The notes under the pieces were generated by a model. It saw only the letters and a program-made list of their open reading frames with translations. It searched no databases and had not been told where the DNA came from. Shown here piece after piece: positions 27,273 through 36,035 of a stretch of 64,000 nucleotides of DNA (its first letter is position 1; every line of letters begins with the position of its first letter). A program made the translations under genes and the position numbers. This DNA comes from JBFLYN01 sp040756655 (GTDB lineage: Bacteria; Bacillota; Sulfobacillia; UBA8153): assembly GCA_040756655.1 (NCBI GenBank), contig JBFLYN010000003.1, positions 77,737 through 141,736 of the forward strand, read 5' to 3'.

Positions 27273-27728
27273 TTAGCCGGTCTTGCGGACTGGGGCCCCG
27301 TTGAACAAGTCAAAAATCGGCTGGCGGATCACATGATCCGGACCGGTGCTGATGACCTGCCGGGCCTCCATGGTTTCCGGGTTGACAATGATGGGCGCCT
27401 GCAAGTTGGCGGTCATCTTCCGCACATCCGGGGGTACGACCACAATGGCCAGCAAAACCGCTCCCGCCGCGCTTCTCAGTTTCACGCTGTCCAGTTCCCA
27501 TCTGGTCACTACCGGCTCATACCCCGGGACCGCGCGCCTGGGGTCCACCACGACAAAGGCAAGTTCCGGCCGGTCGAGAGACTGCAGCCAGCGGAAAAAC
27601 TTGGATCCGCCCTTCTCTATGAGTACGAAGCGGTGACAGTCCTCGAAACCCAAGAGCCCCTCGGGAAACGTCAGGACGTGCCCTGGGAGGACCTCCAAGG
27701 TGCCAAAGCGGGTGGTCTCTACCATCAT
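27273..27728 (-). CDS. fliW: flagellar assembly factor FliW
   Basis: FliW binds flagellin and, when free, removes CsrA from hag mRNA, coupling flagellin synthesis to its export. The 151-residue protein has the family features FGTLEVLPGHVLTFPEGLLGFED, here split as FGTLEVLPG and FPEGLLGFED, the central FVVVDPR, and the C-terminal NLQAPIIVNPETMEARQVI region. The ATG at 27728 has GGGGG 7 nt upstream. It lies between flgL and csrA as in most Bacillota. Confidence 0.96.
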   Translation of the reverse strand: MMVETTRFGTLEVLPGHVLTFPEGLLGFEDCHRFVLIEKGGSKFFRWLQSLDRPELAFVVVDPRRAVPGYEPVVTRWELDSVKLRSAAGAVLLAIVVVPPDVRKMTANLQAPIIVNPETMEARQVISTGPDHVIRQPIFDLFNGAPVRKTG

Positions 27729-27751
27729 GGGCCTTCCCCCTTTATCATAAC

Positions 27752-28621
27752 CTACCTGAGGTAGTCCAGCAAGGACAGGGACAGGAACCGGGCCCCGGCC
27801 CCCAGCGCGGCCTGGTAGGCCGCTTCCTGGGCGCGAAGGTGCACGAGGACTTCTGCCATGTCCACGTCGACCATGTTCGTTCGTACGGCAGCCACCCCGG
27901 TCTTCACTTCGTGGAGACGGGTCTCGAGAAACTCTGCCCGCTGCATCCTGCCGCCTACATCCGCCAGCCGGGCCAGGGTCGAGTCCAGGGCGGCCTGGAC
28001 ATGACCGAGAGATTCCTGTATCCCCACGGTGTCATTGGTTCTTAGTCGCTCTGCCAGTCCAGCCAGGGCCGCCAAAGACGCTCCAAAAGCCCGGTCACCA
28101 CTGATGTTCACCTGGAGCATCACCGCGCCGGGACCCACATCCCTGAGGATGGCGCCCTGGTCTCCCTGGTAGGATTCGGGCGAGGGGAAGGGCTTGATGT
28201 CGGTGCGATGGCCGGAGAAGAGGTAGTTGTCACCGTGGCGGGTGTTGGCCAGGTCCATCACGGCCAGCAGCAGCTGGTCCACTTCCACGGCCAGCGCCTG
28301 GCGGTCACTGGCTGTCAAAGAGCCGGTGGCGCCCTGCACGGCCAGTTCCGAAGCCCGGTGCAACGCGTTGATAGTGCCAAAGAGAGCGTGCTCAGCTGCG
28401 TCCAGCCAGCCCCGGGCGTCAGTCAGGTTTTTGAGGTACTGGTCGATCTCCACCAAGGCAGTCCCCAGGCGCATGGCGCTGACGGTGCCGGACGGATCCT
28501 GGGACGGTCGCTGGATGCGCCGGCCAGATGCCAGCTGGTCTTGCAGCGTCATGACGCGCACGGCCTTACTCTCTATGTTGTGAAGTAGGTTTCTGGCCAG
28601 GATGTTACTGGTAACCCTCAA
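27752..28621 (-). CDS. flgL: flagellar hook-associated protein FlgL (HAP3)
   Basis: FlgL forms the junction between hook and filament with FlgK. The 289-residue protein has flagellin-like terminal helices: N-terminal MRVTSNILARNLLHNIE and LASGRRIQRPSQDPSG, and C-terminal VDMAEVLVHLRAQEAAYQAAL. The TTG at 28621 follows GGAGGGGG. It starts 11 nt after the flgK stop. Confidence 0.94.
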   Translation of the reverse strand: MRVTSNILARNLLHNIESKAVRVMTLQDQLASGRRIQRPSQDPSGTVSAMRLGTALVEIDQYLKNLTDARGWLDAAEHALFGTINALHRASELAVQGATGSLTASDRQALAVEVDQLLLAVMDLANTRHGDNYLFSGHRTDIKPFPSPESYQGDQGAILRDVGPGAVMLQVNISGDRAFGASLAALAGLAERLRTNDTVGIQESLGHVQAALDSTLARLADVGGRMQRAEFLETRLHEVKTGVAAVRTNMVDVDMAEVLVHLRAQEAAYQAALGAGARFLSLSLLDYLR

Positions 28622-28632
28622 TGGTCCCCCTC

Positions 28633-30009
28633 CTACCTGCCAACCAAGCCCAGCCGGTTGATTATCACATCGAGCAGCTCATCGGCGGCTGTGGCCAGGC
28701 GGGCCGCGGCTGCGTAGGCATGCTGGAACCGGACGAGGTTGGTCACTTCTTCGTCCAGCGAAACCCCCCGGACCGAGTCCCGGCGGTTTTCGATCTCCTT
28801 GACCAGCAACCGGCCCACCATCGCAGACCGGTTCACTTCGGCCCCGGTCACCCCGACCCCGGCGACCACGTTCCGCCAGTACTCATCCCAGCCGGTGAAC
28901 CCTCCTACCGGGAGGTTCTCCTTCAGACCGGCCAGTCGCCGGGCGTTCTCGCTGTCACCGGTGACCGGGGTCGAGGCTGCTGCAATAGCCCTGAGTCCCG
29001 TTTCCCCATCCATCACCACGTCGCTGAGCCGCAAGGTAGCAGCGCCACCCGCCATTACGAAGAAGGCCGTGCCCGTGGACCCATCAAGCCCATAGCCGGC
29101 GGCGTGGACCCGGTTGAAGCCATCCACAATGCCGGCCGCCAGGGTGTCCAGGGCCCGGAGTGTGCGCCCGGCCAGATCCTGGTCTGCCCTAAGGAGACCG
29201 CCCATGGCCCCACCCAGCTGTAGGAATGCTTCCATACCTTCCCTGGCCACCCTCAGGTCTCCTCCGGTATCGCGCGCCAGGGAGATGGGATGGGAAGCAT
29301 GCGAGTCCACCAGTGCTATCCCGCTCAAAGACACGCGGACGTCCCCCTGCGGCCCCACCGTGGCCCGGGCCCCGGTGAGCTCGGCCAACCGGTCAACCAG
29401 CAGGTCGCGCTTGTCCTCGAGGTCGTTGGTGCTGTGCCCGCGAGCCCGGGAGGAAGTGATCTGGTAGTTGAATTCCGCGATCTCCTTGGCTAGCCCATTG
29501 ACCTCGGCCACCCGGGCCCGTAGCGTTTCTTCAATATCTTGTCGTAGGGCTCGCAGGTCCAGTGCGGCGCGGCTGATGATGGTGGCCGCGGTGCCGGCGC
29601 TTTCCCGCACCAGGGCACGCGTCGCCATGCTCTCAGGATGCTGGGCCAGGTCGTTGAGAGCAACCCAGAACCGCTCCAAGGACGACATCACCCCGGCCTC
29701 GGATGGCTCTCCAAGGAAAATCTCCACCTGCTGGAGTGCGTCTTGCATGCTCAAGTTGAAGGCCAGCTGCGAGCTGTGGGCTCGCAGCTGGGCGTCGAGG
29801 AACGCGTCGAAATGGCGGCGGATATCTGCCAGCTTGACTCCAGTCCCCACCAGCAGTCCGACGCCGGCCTTGGTAGGCTCCGACGCTGTCAAGATGACCT
29901 CCTGTCTTGAGTACCCGGGCGTGCTGGCGTTGGCCATGTTGTGACCCACGGTATCCAGTGCCCGCTGGTTCACAGACAGGGCCCGCCTGGCAGTCTCCAA
30001 CAATATCAT
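28633..30009 (-). CDS. flgK: flagellar hook-associated protein FlgK (HAP1)
   Basis: The 458-residue protein shows the rod/hook N-terminal motif HNMANASTPGYSRQ, the FlgK-specific NDLEDKRDLLVDRLAEL region, and the C-terminal SLDEEVTNLVRFQHAYAAA. The middle is short, so the variable domain of larger FlgK proteins is reduced. The start is the ATG at 30009, which aligns with the usual N-terminus; a GTG at 30021 is possible. Both have weak ribosome-binding sites. Confidence 0.93.
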   Translation of the reverse strand: MILLETARRALSVNQRALDTVGHNMANASTPGYSRQEVILTASEPTKAGVGLLVGTGVKLADIRRHFDAFLDAQLRAHSSQLAFNLSMQDALQQVEIFLGEPSEAGVMSSLERFWVALNDLAQHPESMATRALVRESAGTAATIISRAALDLRALRQDIEETLRARVAEVNGLAKEIAEFNYQITSSRARGHSTNDLEDKRDLLVDRLAELTGARATVGPQGDVRVSLSGIALVDSHASHPISLARDTGGDLRVAREGMEAFLQLGGAMGGLLRADQDLAGRTLRALDTLAAGIVDGFNRVHAAGYGLDGSTGTAFFVMAGGAATLRLSDVVMDGETGLRAIAAASTPVTGDSENARRLAGLKENLPVGGFTGWDEYWRNVVAGVGVTGAEVNRSAMVGRLLVKEIENRRDSVRGVSLDEEVTNLVRFQHAYAAAARLATAADELLDVIINRLGLVGR

Positions 30010-30037
30010 GGAGCTTACCACTCTGAAAGCACCGCCC

Positions 30038-30499
30038 TTACGCTTTGCGATCGAAATGCGGACGCAGGTATTGGCCGGTTCCAGACGGGTCCAGCAGAGA
30101 GAGCTGGTAGTTGACCATGGTGAGGGCCTGCTTTAAAAGCTCGAGGTTGACCTGGGCCTGGCGGCCCAGCTCGGAGGTGACCCGCCGCAGGTCCACTTCT
30201 AGGGAATTGAGCTCGACCCGGGCATCCGCTGGCGCACGGGTGGCCAGTTCCTTGAGGGTAAGACCAGACACGTCCTCGCCTGTGGTCAGGGCAAGGCGAC
30301 CGTGCAAGTCCTGCCGGGCAGACTCGAGGCGACCCGCCCGGACCAGCAAGGTCTCTTCAGTCAGCAGCAAAAGCTCCAGGTCACGGATGCGCCCCTCGAC
30401 GACCAGTTCGGCTTTTTTCTTGGCCATCTCGAGAAGAGTTTCCTGTACCTCGAGCTGGTCGCAAAGCAAGCCTATGACCTCCGCCCATGGGCTGGCCAC
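30038..30499 (-). CDS. flgN: flagellar export chaperone FlgN
   Basis: The 153-residue, mostly helical protein has the FlgN pattern: an N-terminal helix LLCDQLEVQETLLEMAKKKAE, here given by its first residues LLCDQLEVQETLLE, a Glu/Leu-rich coiled region, and the C-terminal NLELLKQALTMVNYQLSLLD that binds FlgK/FlgL. The GTG at 30499 was chosen because AGGAGG lies 7 nt upstream. It sits between flgM and flgK. Confidence 0.88.
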   Translation of the reverse strand: MASPWAEVIGLLCDQLEVQETLLEMAKKKAELVVEGRIRDLELLLLTEETLLVRAGRLESARQDLHGRLALTTGEDVSGLTLKELATRAPADARVELNSLEVDLRRVTSELGRQAQVNLELLKQALTMVNYQLSLLDPSGTGQYLRPHFDRKA

Positions 30500-30516
30500 G
30501 AGCACCCCTCCTCCGG

Positions 30517-30813
30517 TCACTCGATGCGGTCCACCAGCATGCGGCCGATCATCTTTTCAGCGATGTCACCGGCAGACACCTGGTATTCACCCCTGGCCAT
30601 AGCCCTGGTGATTTCGCGCACCCGGTCCGTCCGGACTTCGGGAATACTCTGGAGCAGCCTGCGGGCTTCGGCCAGCTGGGACGCTTCGGCTGACAGCACC
30701 ACCCGGTCTTGTCCCGGCTTGGGTAACGGGCCTGGCTGAGCCTGGGGACTGCCTCGCAGCTGGTCGGCATATGCCTGGACGGCCTTCCCGATCTGGCTGC
30801 GCGAGATGATCAT
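30517..30813 (-). CDS. flgM: anti-sigma-28 factor FlgM
   Basis: FlgM holds the flagellar sigma factor inactive until the hook is complete. The 98-residue protein begins MIISRSQIGKAVQAYADQL and carries the conserved C-terminal sigma-binding segment RVVLSAEASQLAEARRLL and VRTDRVREI. The ATG at 30813 follows GGGAGG by about 10 nt; the frame extends upstream without a site. A sigma-D-like promoter with the same spacing as that of hag lies just upstream. Confidence 0.92.
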   Translation of the reverse strand: MIISRSQIGKAVQAYADQLRGSPQAQPGPLPKPGQDRVVLSAEASQLAEARRLLQSIPEVRTDRVREITRAMARGEYQVSAGDIAEKMIGRMLVDRIE

Positions 30814-30860
30814 CTTTGCGCTTCCTCCCTCTGGATCCAGCCAAACGTCTATCGTATTGA

Positions 30861-30888
30861 TCATCGACATGCGCTGGTCAAAACCTTA
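30861..30888 (-). promoter_or_regulatory. candidate sigma-D promoter for flgM
   Basis: On the minus strand TAAG (30885-30888), 16 nt, GTCGATGA (30861-30868). The match to TAAA/GCCGATAA is partial, but the spacing equals that of the hag site and flgM is a usual sigma-D target. Confidence 0.4.
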
Positions 30889-30938
30889 CGGCCATGGCCG
30901 CCGTTCTTGGGCATTGGCGTCACTTTAAGTCCTTGTTG

Positions 30939-31310
30939 CTACCGGTTTCTTGGCTTTAGGCCTTTATCCGTTTCCATGATATACACTCTCTCGCCTGAGG
31001 CGGGCCGGGCCGGCTTGAGCCGGTCCCGGCAGGCATCGCAGATCCGCCCGGCTGCCAGCGGTGTGTGACAGACCTCGCAGGTCATCTGCACCGATATGGA
31101 CCTAAGACGACCCTCCCGCAAAAACTCGAGGATCTGGCCGCCAGACACGCCGGTGGCTGCGTGGATTTCCTCTATGCTGGCAGCGGGTTGCTCCTCTAGG
31201 TAATGCCGCACCGCTTCGAAGTCGGTCTGAGCTTGCTGGCGGCATGCCGGGCACAGGTTACCATGAAGAGCAGAGAACACTCGATAGCACTTTTGGCAGT
31301 TTCTAAGCAC
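30939..31310 (-). CDS. yvyF: YvyF-type flagellar operon zinc protein (TIGR03826-like)
   Basis: The 123-residue protein has two zinc-ribbon-like Cys pairs at each end: CQKC and CPAC near the N-terminus and CEVC and CDAC near the C-terminus, flanking a winged-helix-like middle (HAATGVSGGQILEFLREG). This is the arrangement of the flagellar operon protein YvyF, which precedes flgM in Bacillota. The GTG at 31310 was chosen because GGAGG lies 8 nt upstream; the GTG at 31319 overlaps that site. A role in regulation of flagellar genes is likely but not established. Confidence 0.85.
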   Translation of the reverse strand: MLRNCQKCYRVFSALHGNLCPACRQQAQTDFEAVRHYLEEQPAASIEEIHAATGVSGGQILEFLREGRLRSISVQMTCEVCHTPLAAGRICDACRDRLKPARPASGERVYIMETDKGLKPRNR

Positions 31311-31352
31311 CGTAGGCACCTCCGGCAGCAGGTAGGGGGGACCGCCCCAAGG

Positions 31353-33032
31353 TCAGGCGCAGGCCGGTCCCCCTAGCGCCAGCTTATGGTCTGCTAGCGT
31401 CTTGTGGCTGTACATGGACTGGTCGGCCGCGTGGATGAGCATGCTTTCCGTGTCCCCGTCCTCGGGAAAACATGCCGTCCCGGCTCCTACACCCAGGGAC
31501 ACGAAAACACCGGTCTCCCCGGCAGCAAACTCGGTATTGGCCAAGGCAGCTAGCAGCCGGGATGCCACCAGTTCGGCGTCGCCGCGCCCGGCGCGCGGGA
31601 GAATGATGACGAACTCGTCTCCCGCGTACCTGGCGGCCACATCGGACTCGCGGACCTGCTTGCGTAGGAAATCGGAAAACTGTCGCAGCACACTGTCCCC
31701 GGCCAGGTGACCGTAGAGGTTGTTGTAGCGACCAAAATCGTTGATATCCAGGTAGATGAGGGCCAGCTGTCCCCCCGACTGGCGGGTCTTGCGCATCTCT
31801 TCTCCCAGCTTCATGTAGAAGTAGCGGTAGTTGTAGAGGCCCGTGAGCGGGTCGGTGATGGCCAGGAGTTCGGTCTGGCGGTAGAGGACGGCGTTCTCAA
31901 TGGCCACGGCGGCCTGGTTGGCTAGCGTGCTGAAGATCCTCAGGCGTTCTTTGCTGAATGCGCCCGAGGCCGGGCTGCCAGCCAGCATGAGTCCCACCAG
32001 GCGGTCCTCCACCGGTAGCGGGACTGCCATCAAAGACCCCATGCCGCCCGGCCCCGGCGCCCAGGCATGGGCAGGCTCCGGCATGATGGCAGGCTGACGT
32101 CTTTGCACCAGCTGCCCAAGCGGTCCGACTCCCACCTCCACTACCTCGGGCATGGCAGCATCGGCCGCGGGCGGGTCCACCAACGAACGGGTCAACCGGT
32201 TTCCGCATTCGTCCCAGAGGTAGAGGGCGTAGATTTCGTTTCCCACTAGTTCTCTAAGCGAGGCCGAAGTCAGCTCAAATACCCGCGTAAGGTCCAACGT
32301 GGAGTTCATCTGCCTGGTAACTTCGTGCAGAACCGTCAGCTCTCGGTTGGCAGCTGCCAAGGACAGTTGCAGGCGGAGGATGTATGCCACTGTCAGGACC
32401 GAGGCAAAAATGGCAAGTGCCCCGGGCATACCCCGGGTCGAATAAAAGAGGGTCAGCAGAAGCCCCAAGGGGACGCTCAGCAAGTAGTTGTAGCCGTCCC
32501 ACTTCATGTTTTCCAGGAGGTTACTGAGCCGAAAGCCGTCCCGCAAGGATATATAGCAGTTTACCAGGGCATGATTCATCGCGAAGAAGGCCCCCACGTA
32601 GACCATGACGTAGCCCAGGTGGGAGGTTACCAGGTCGGCAGCTTGCCATAGACCAGAATGACCTGTGACGCGCACAAAGGCCCACCCGGCCCACAGGGCA
32701 GACAGGGCGTACTGGCCAGCGTTGAAAAGGACGATGCCGGCCGGGCGGCGCAGGGCGATGCCGGCAAGGCTGACCCCAACAACAGTAACCCAGGCCGCCA
32801 TTAAGGGACCGTAAAGCAAAAGGCAGGGCAGGGTCACGGCAAACCCCACCGTGATGCGCAGGCCAGTAGGCAAGGGTATGAAGATGAACTCAGCTATGGA
32901 GCCCATGAGAAAGAAAAAGAGGGCAGGCTCCCGGGCCACGGACATGCGGCCCGGCGAAGAGGCAAGGAGCAGCACTACCCCGGCTGCTCCCACCGTCAGC
33001 TTGTACCTTTCAAACACGGCGGTTTTACCCAC
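31353..33032 (-). CDS. membrane GAF-GGDEF diguanylate cyclase
   Basis: This is a probable diguanylate cyclase making c-di-GMP. The 559 residues consist of a polytopic N-terminal domain (about 10-215), a GAF domain (about 230-380) and a GGDEF domain (about 395-550) with ITDPLTGLYNYRYF and the active loop RYAGDEFVI, an AGDEF variant. The inhibitory I-site RxxD is present (RESD, just before the active loop). The membrane domain resembles that of the HD-GYP proteins at 16235-18825. The GTG at 33032 follows GGGAG by about 9 nt. A sigma-D-like site upstream suggests expression with late flagellar genes. Confidence 0.9.
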   Translation of the reverse strand: MGKTAVFERYKLTVGAAGVVLLLASSPGRMSVAREPALFFFLMGSIAEFIFIPLPTGLRITVGFAVTLPCLLLYGPLMAAWVTVVGVSLAGIALRRPAGIVLFNAGQYALSALWAGWAFVRVTGHSGLWQAADLVTSHLGYVMVYVGAFFAMNHALVNCYISLRDGFRLSNLLENMKWDGYNYLLSVPLGLLLTLFYSTRGMPGALAIFASVLTVAYILRLQLSLAAANRELTVLHEVTRQMNSTLDLTRVFELTSASLRELVGNEIYALYLWDECGNRLTRSLVDPPAADAAMPEVVEVGVGPLGQLVQRRQPAIMPEPAHAWAPGPGGMGSLMAVPLPVEDRLVGLMLAGSPASGAFSKERLRIFSTLANQAAVAIENAVLYRQTELLAITDPLTGLYNYRYFYMKLGEEMRKTRQSGGQLALIYLDINDFGRYNNLYGHLAGDSVLRQFSDFLRKQVRESDVAARYAGDEFVIILPRAGRGDAELVASRLLAALANTEFAAGETGVFVSLGVGAGTACFPEDGDTESMLIHAADQSMYSHKTLADHKLALGGPACA

Positions 33033-33095
33033 AGGACACCGCTCCCTGCCCGTGATGTGATCCATCGGCTCCTATGAAGACAGCTCTACCCACGA

Positions 33096-33123
33096 TAATC
33101 GAGCTGAGGCTACAGTAATGTTA
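33096..33123 (-). promoter_or_regulatory. candidate sigma-D promoter for the GGDEF gene
   Basis: On the minus strand TAAC (33120-33123), 16 nt, CTCGATTA (33096-33103). It shares the TAAN-N18-CGAT arrangement seen at hag, flgM and flgF, with a weaker match otherwise. Confidence 0.35.
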
Positions 33124-33177
33124 GTGTGAAATCGGGGCGGGCCGTCTGGGTTTTCTGGATACTTCCCACCGGGGTGT

Positions 33178-33678
33178 CTAACTGCACCGGGCGGCCAGCG
33201 GGTACTCAGAAAGCCGGATGTCGCTGTTTAACAGGCGCTCTAATGTGGAAAGCAGCAGCCGGGGCTCGGCCTTTCCGACAGCCTCACAGAGCAATACGAC
33301 CTTGCTCCTGCAAAGTACCAGGCCTACCTGCACAGCAGATTCGCCGCCCGTATCAGCCACCCGTACCACTCTAAGGGCCCGGTTTTTCCTGGCCAGCCGT
33401 TCCAGTATCAAGGCGGTGTCGTCCCTGGAGCGGTCATCCACGGCGATGATCTCAAAGTCCATGTTTCGCTCGCCAAGTCCCGACAGCAGCGATGTCATGT
33501 CGCGGACCATGCCTTCGATTACCTGCTCCCGGTCCCTCGTCACCAGGAGCAGGCTGATGAAACACGATGGTAGTTCCTGGGCCACCAGGGTTCTGGCCCT
33601 CCCGTAAAGGGACACCACTAGGGTGACCGCACCGTAGAGGGCCAGGAGACCAACCAGTGCCTGCAGCCAGAGTTCCAA
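33178..33678 (-). CDS. small membrane-anchored GT2-like protein
   Basis: The 166-residue protein has one N-terminal membrane helix (about 5-25) followed by the first half of a GT-A fold: FISLLLVTRDRE, a strand-helix unit and DFEIIAVDDRSRDDTALILE, which resembles the nucleotide-binding start of family 2 glycosyltransferases. It stops before the acceptor-binding half and the second catalytic Asp, so glycosyltransferase activity is doubtful. The TTG start has AGGAGGAAGG upstream. It lies between metK and the GGDEF gene. It may be a domain adapted to another role or a truncated enzyme. Confidence 0.65.
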   Translation of the reverse strand: MELWLQALVGLLALYGAVTLVVSLYGRARTLVAQELPSCFISLLLVTRDREQVIEGMVRDMTSLLSGLGERNMDFEIIAVDDRSRDDTALILERLARKNRALRVVRVADTGGESAVQVGLVLCRSKVVLLCEAVGKAEPRLLLSTLERLLNSDIRLSEYPLAARCS

Positions 33679-33748
33679 GGCCCTTCCTCCTCGCCGGCAT
33701 TGTTACCCCAGTATATGCCGCAAGGAATCGCCCGGTTATCGGGCCCGT

Positions 33749-34948
33749 TCAGGGGGCCACCGGTAGCCCGGCCGCCTTCCGTATGTCTTCAACCCGGTCC
33801 ACCCGTTCCCAGGGCAGGTCCAAGTCCTCCCGGCCGAAGTGACCATAGACGGCCACCTGGCGGTACAACGGCCTCCTGAGCTGGAAGTGCTTGATAATGC
33901 TGGTGGGCCGGAAATCGAATAACTTGACGATCAGGTCCTGGATGTCCTCTTCGGGTATGATCCCTGTGCCGGAGGTCTCCACCAGCACTGACACGGGCCG
34001 GGCCACGCCGATGACGTAGGCCACCTGGATCTCACACCGCGAAGCAAGACCGGCGGCGACTATGTTCTTGGCCACGTAGCGGGCGAAGTATGCTCCGCTG
34101 CGGTCCACCTTGGTGGGGTCCTTTCCTGAGAAGGAACCGCCACCGTGCCGGGCGTAGCCGCCATAGGTATCTACGATGATCTTGCGCCCGCTCAAACCGG
34201 CGTCCCCCTGGGGTCCGCCGATGACAAACCGCCCCGTGGGGTTGACGAAGTAACGGGTGGCATCATCCAAAAGCTCAGGTGGGATCACCGGTGCCACCAC
34301 TTGTTCTATGATGGCTTCCCGGATGCGGGCCAGTGAAACATCGGGATGGTGCTGCGCCGACACTACTACCGCATCCACCCTCACCGGACGTTGGTCCTGG
34401 TATTCGATGGTGACCTGGGTCTTGCCATCGGGTCTGAGATAGGGAAGCGTGCGATTTCGCCTGACCTCGGCCAGTCTGCGTGCCAACTTGTGGGCCAAGT
34501 AGATGGACATGGGCATGTAAACAGGGGTTTCATCACAGGCAAACCCGAACATCATCCCCTGGTCCCCGGCGCCCGTCATTTCCTCTTGGCTGTCTGGCAT
34601 GTCACCAGTCTTGGCTTCCAGCGCCCGGTCCACGCCCAGGGCGATGTCCGGTGACTGCTCCTCGATGGCCGTCAGCACTGCACAGGTGTCGGCATCAAAC
34701 CCGTACTTGGCCCTGGTGTACCCGATCCGCCGCAGTACGCTCCGCACCGTACGCGGCATGTCAACATAGCAGTCGGTGCTGATCTCTCCGGTGACCAGTA
34801 CCAGGCCGGTCTTGACCGTGGCCTCACATGCCACTCTTGCGTCGGGATCTTTGGCCAGGATCTCATCAAGCAAGGCATCGCAGATCTGGTCGGCCACCTT
34901 GTCAGGATGCCCTTCAGTTACCGACTCCGATGTGAACAGCCGCTTCAT
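33749..34948 (-). CDS. metK: S-adenosylmethionine synthetase
   Basis: MetK makes SAM from methionine and ATP. The 399 residues start MKRLFTSESVTEGHPDKVADQI and contain the ATP/methionine loop GAGDQGMMFGFACDET and the P-loop-like GGGSFSGKDPTKVDRS. The ATG at 34948 follows GAGGAGAG and overlaps the stop of the methionine synthase-like gene as ATGA, so methionine formation and its activation are translationally coupled and both lie under a SAM riboswitch. Confidence 0.97.
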   Translation of the reverse strand: MKRLFTSESVTEGHPDKVADQICDALLDEILAKDPDARVACEATVKTGLVLVTGEISTDCYVDMPRTVRSVLRRIGYTRAKYGFDADTCAVLTAIEEQSPDIALGVDRALEAKTGDMPDSQEEMTGAGDQGMMFGFACDETPVYMPMSIYLAHKLARRLAEVRRNRTLPYLRPDGKTQVTIEYQDQRPVRVDAVVVSAQHHPDVSLARIREAIIEQVVAPVIPPELLDDATRYFVNPTGRFVIGGPQGDAGLSGRKIIVDTYGGYARHGGGSFSGKDPTKVDRSGAYFARYVAKNIVAAGLASRCEIQVAYVIGVARPVSVLVETSGTGIIPEEDIQDLIVKLFDFRPTSIIKHFQLRRPLYRQVAVYGHFGREDLDLPWERVDRVEDIRKAAGLPVAP

Positions 34949-36006
34949 ATGGCACTCTCCTCTCGCATGACCCGGCGCAAATTCGCCGATAGGCCCGCCG
35001 TGAGTCCGGCGATGAACTCTGCATCTTCCGCCGTCTGCCCTCCGAGCCCGCACGCCGGGGTTACCATGGACCGTTCTAGCACGTACAGGGGAGGACAGCT
35101 GTGCCGTGCTAGTTTGCCCACTGCGGCCAGCATGCGGGTGGTTAAGGAGTCGACACTCTCCTGCCGTGCCCGGAGTCCGTCGCTGGGAACCATCCCCCAG
35201 GACAAATACCCGCCGCGCTTGAGGAATCCCGCCACCTCGCGGGCGTAGAGGAGCAGGGCGTCACCGTATTCGAAGGCATCAAAGGAAAGCACGTCCATGG
35301 ATGTTGCCAGTAGTATTGACCAGTCGGTATTGCCACAACAGTGGACTCCCTTGAGCCCCCGGATGCCCTCCATCACCCAGTTGATGTACCGTATGACGTC
35401 ATCCCGGCCGAAGGTAAAGAAGGCTGACCCGTACGTAGCCAGGTAAGGTTCATCCACGAACACCAGGGTGCCACCTCCGTACCCCGGCCAGGCCCGGGTC
35501 CCGGCCCGCACAAGAGCTTGCTCCTGCCCCCTGGCCAGCTGCCTAAGCTGGGTGCACACTAGTTCCATGGAGGCCTGATCATAGAGCACGGGTTTATCCT
35601 GATAGTCCATTATTGATAGCCCCATGGAAACCGGCCCGGTTACTTGCCCCTTGAGGACTGCGGGCGGCCGGGGACCGGGGTGTTCTAAGAACCGGTGGTA
35701 GCCCGCGGCTCTCTCCCACTCCAGCTGCCACCCGTCCTCTTCGCTGGCAAATGCTCCCTCGTAGAAGCGCGCCAGTTCACCGGGAGAAACTCTCGGTAGA
35801 TCCATGCGCAGTTTCCCCCCGGACGTTCCCACTCCGGGTAACCCCTGGCAGAACTGGTGGTACATGTTCTCCAAGGGGGAACGCGCCGGTAGCTGGGGCC
35901 AAAACGGTGCTTCGGGAAAGCACGACCAGACCAGCTCCAGGCCGGTATCGGGCTCAGTATAGGGGAGGCTCCCCAGGCCGGTGGCCAGGCAACAGGGAAG
36001 GAACAT
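34945..36006 (-). CDS. MetE-like (cobalamin-independent) methionine synthase core protein
   Basis: The 353-residue protein corresponds to the catalytic C-terminal barrel of MetE without the N-terminal domain. The zinc ligands of MetE can be aligned: His222 and Cys224 (VHCCGN), Glu246 (FEYGD) and Cys319 (TPACGL), plus the substrate motif DEP (185-187). Short MetE-like proteins include methionine synthases that take methyl groups from corrinoid proteins rather than folate, but the methyl donor cannot be read here. It is the first gene behind a SAM-I riboswitch and overlaps metK by 4 nt, which strongly supports a role in methionine synthesis. ATG 36006 lies 9 nt after GAGGAG. Confidence 0.82.
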   Translation of the reverse strand: MFLPCCLATGLGSLPYTEPDTGLELVWSCFPEAPFWPQLPARSPLENMYHQFCQGLPGVGTSGGKLRMDLPRVSPGELARFYEGAFASEEDGWQLEWERAAGYHRFLEHPGPRPPAVLKGQVTGPVSMGLSIMDYQDKPVLYDQASMELVCTQLRQLARGQEQALVRAGTRAWPGYGGGTLVFVDEPYLATYGSAFFTFGRDDVIRYINWVMEGIRGLKGVHCCGNTDWSILLATSMDVLSFDAFEYGDALLLYAREVAGFLKRGGYLSWGMVPSDGLRARQESVDSLTTRMLAAVGKLARHSCPPLYVLERSMVTPACGLGGQTAEDAEFIAGLTAGLSANLRRVMREESAI

Positions 36007-36035
36007 CCCGAACATCTCCTCAGGAGAACAAATTA

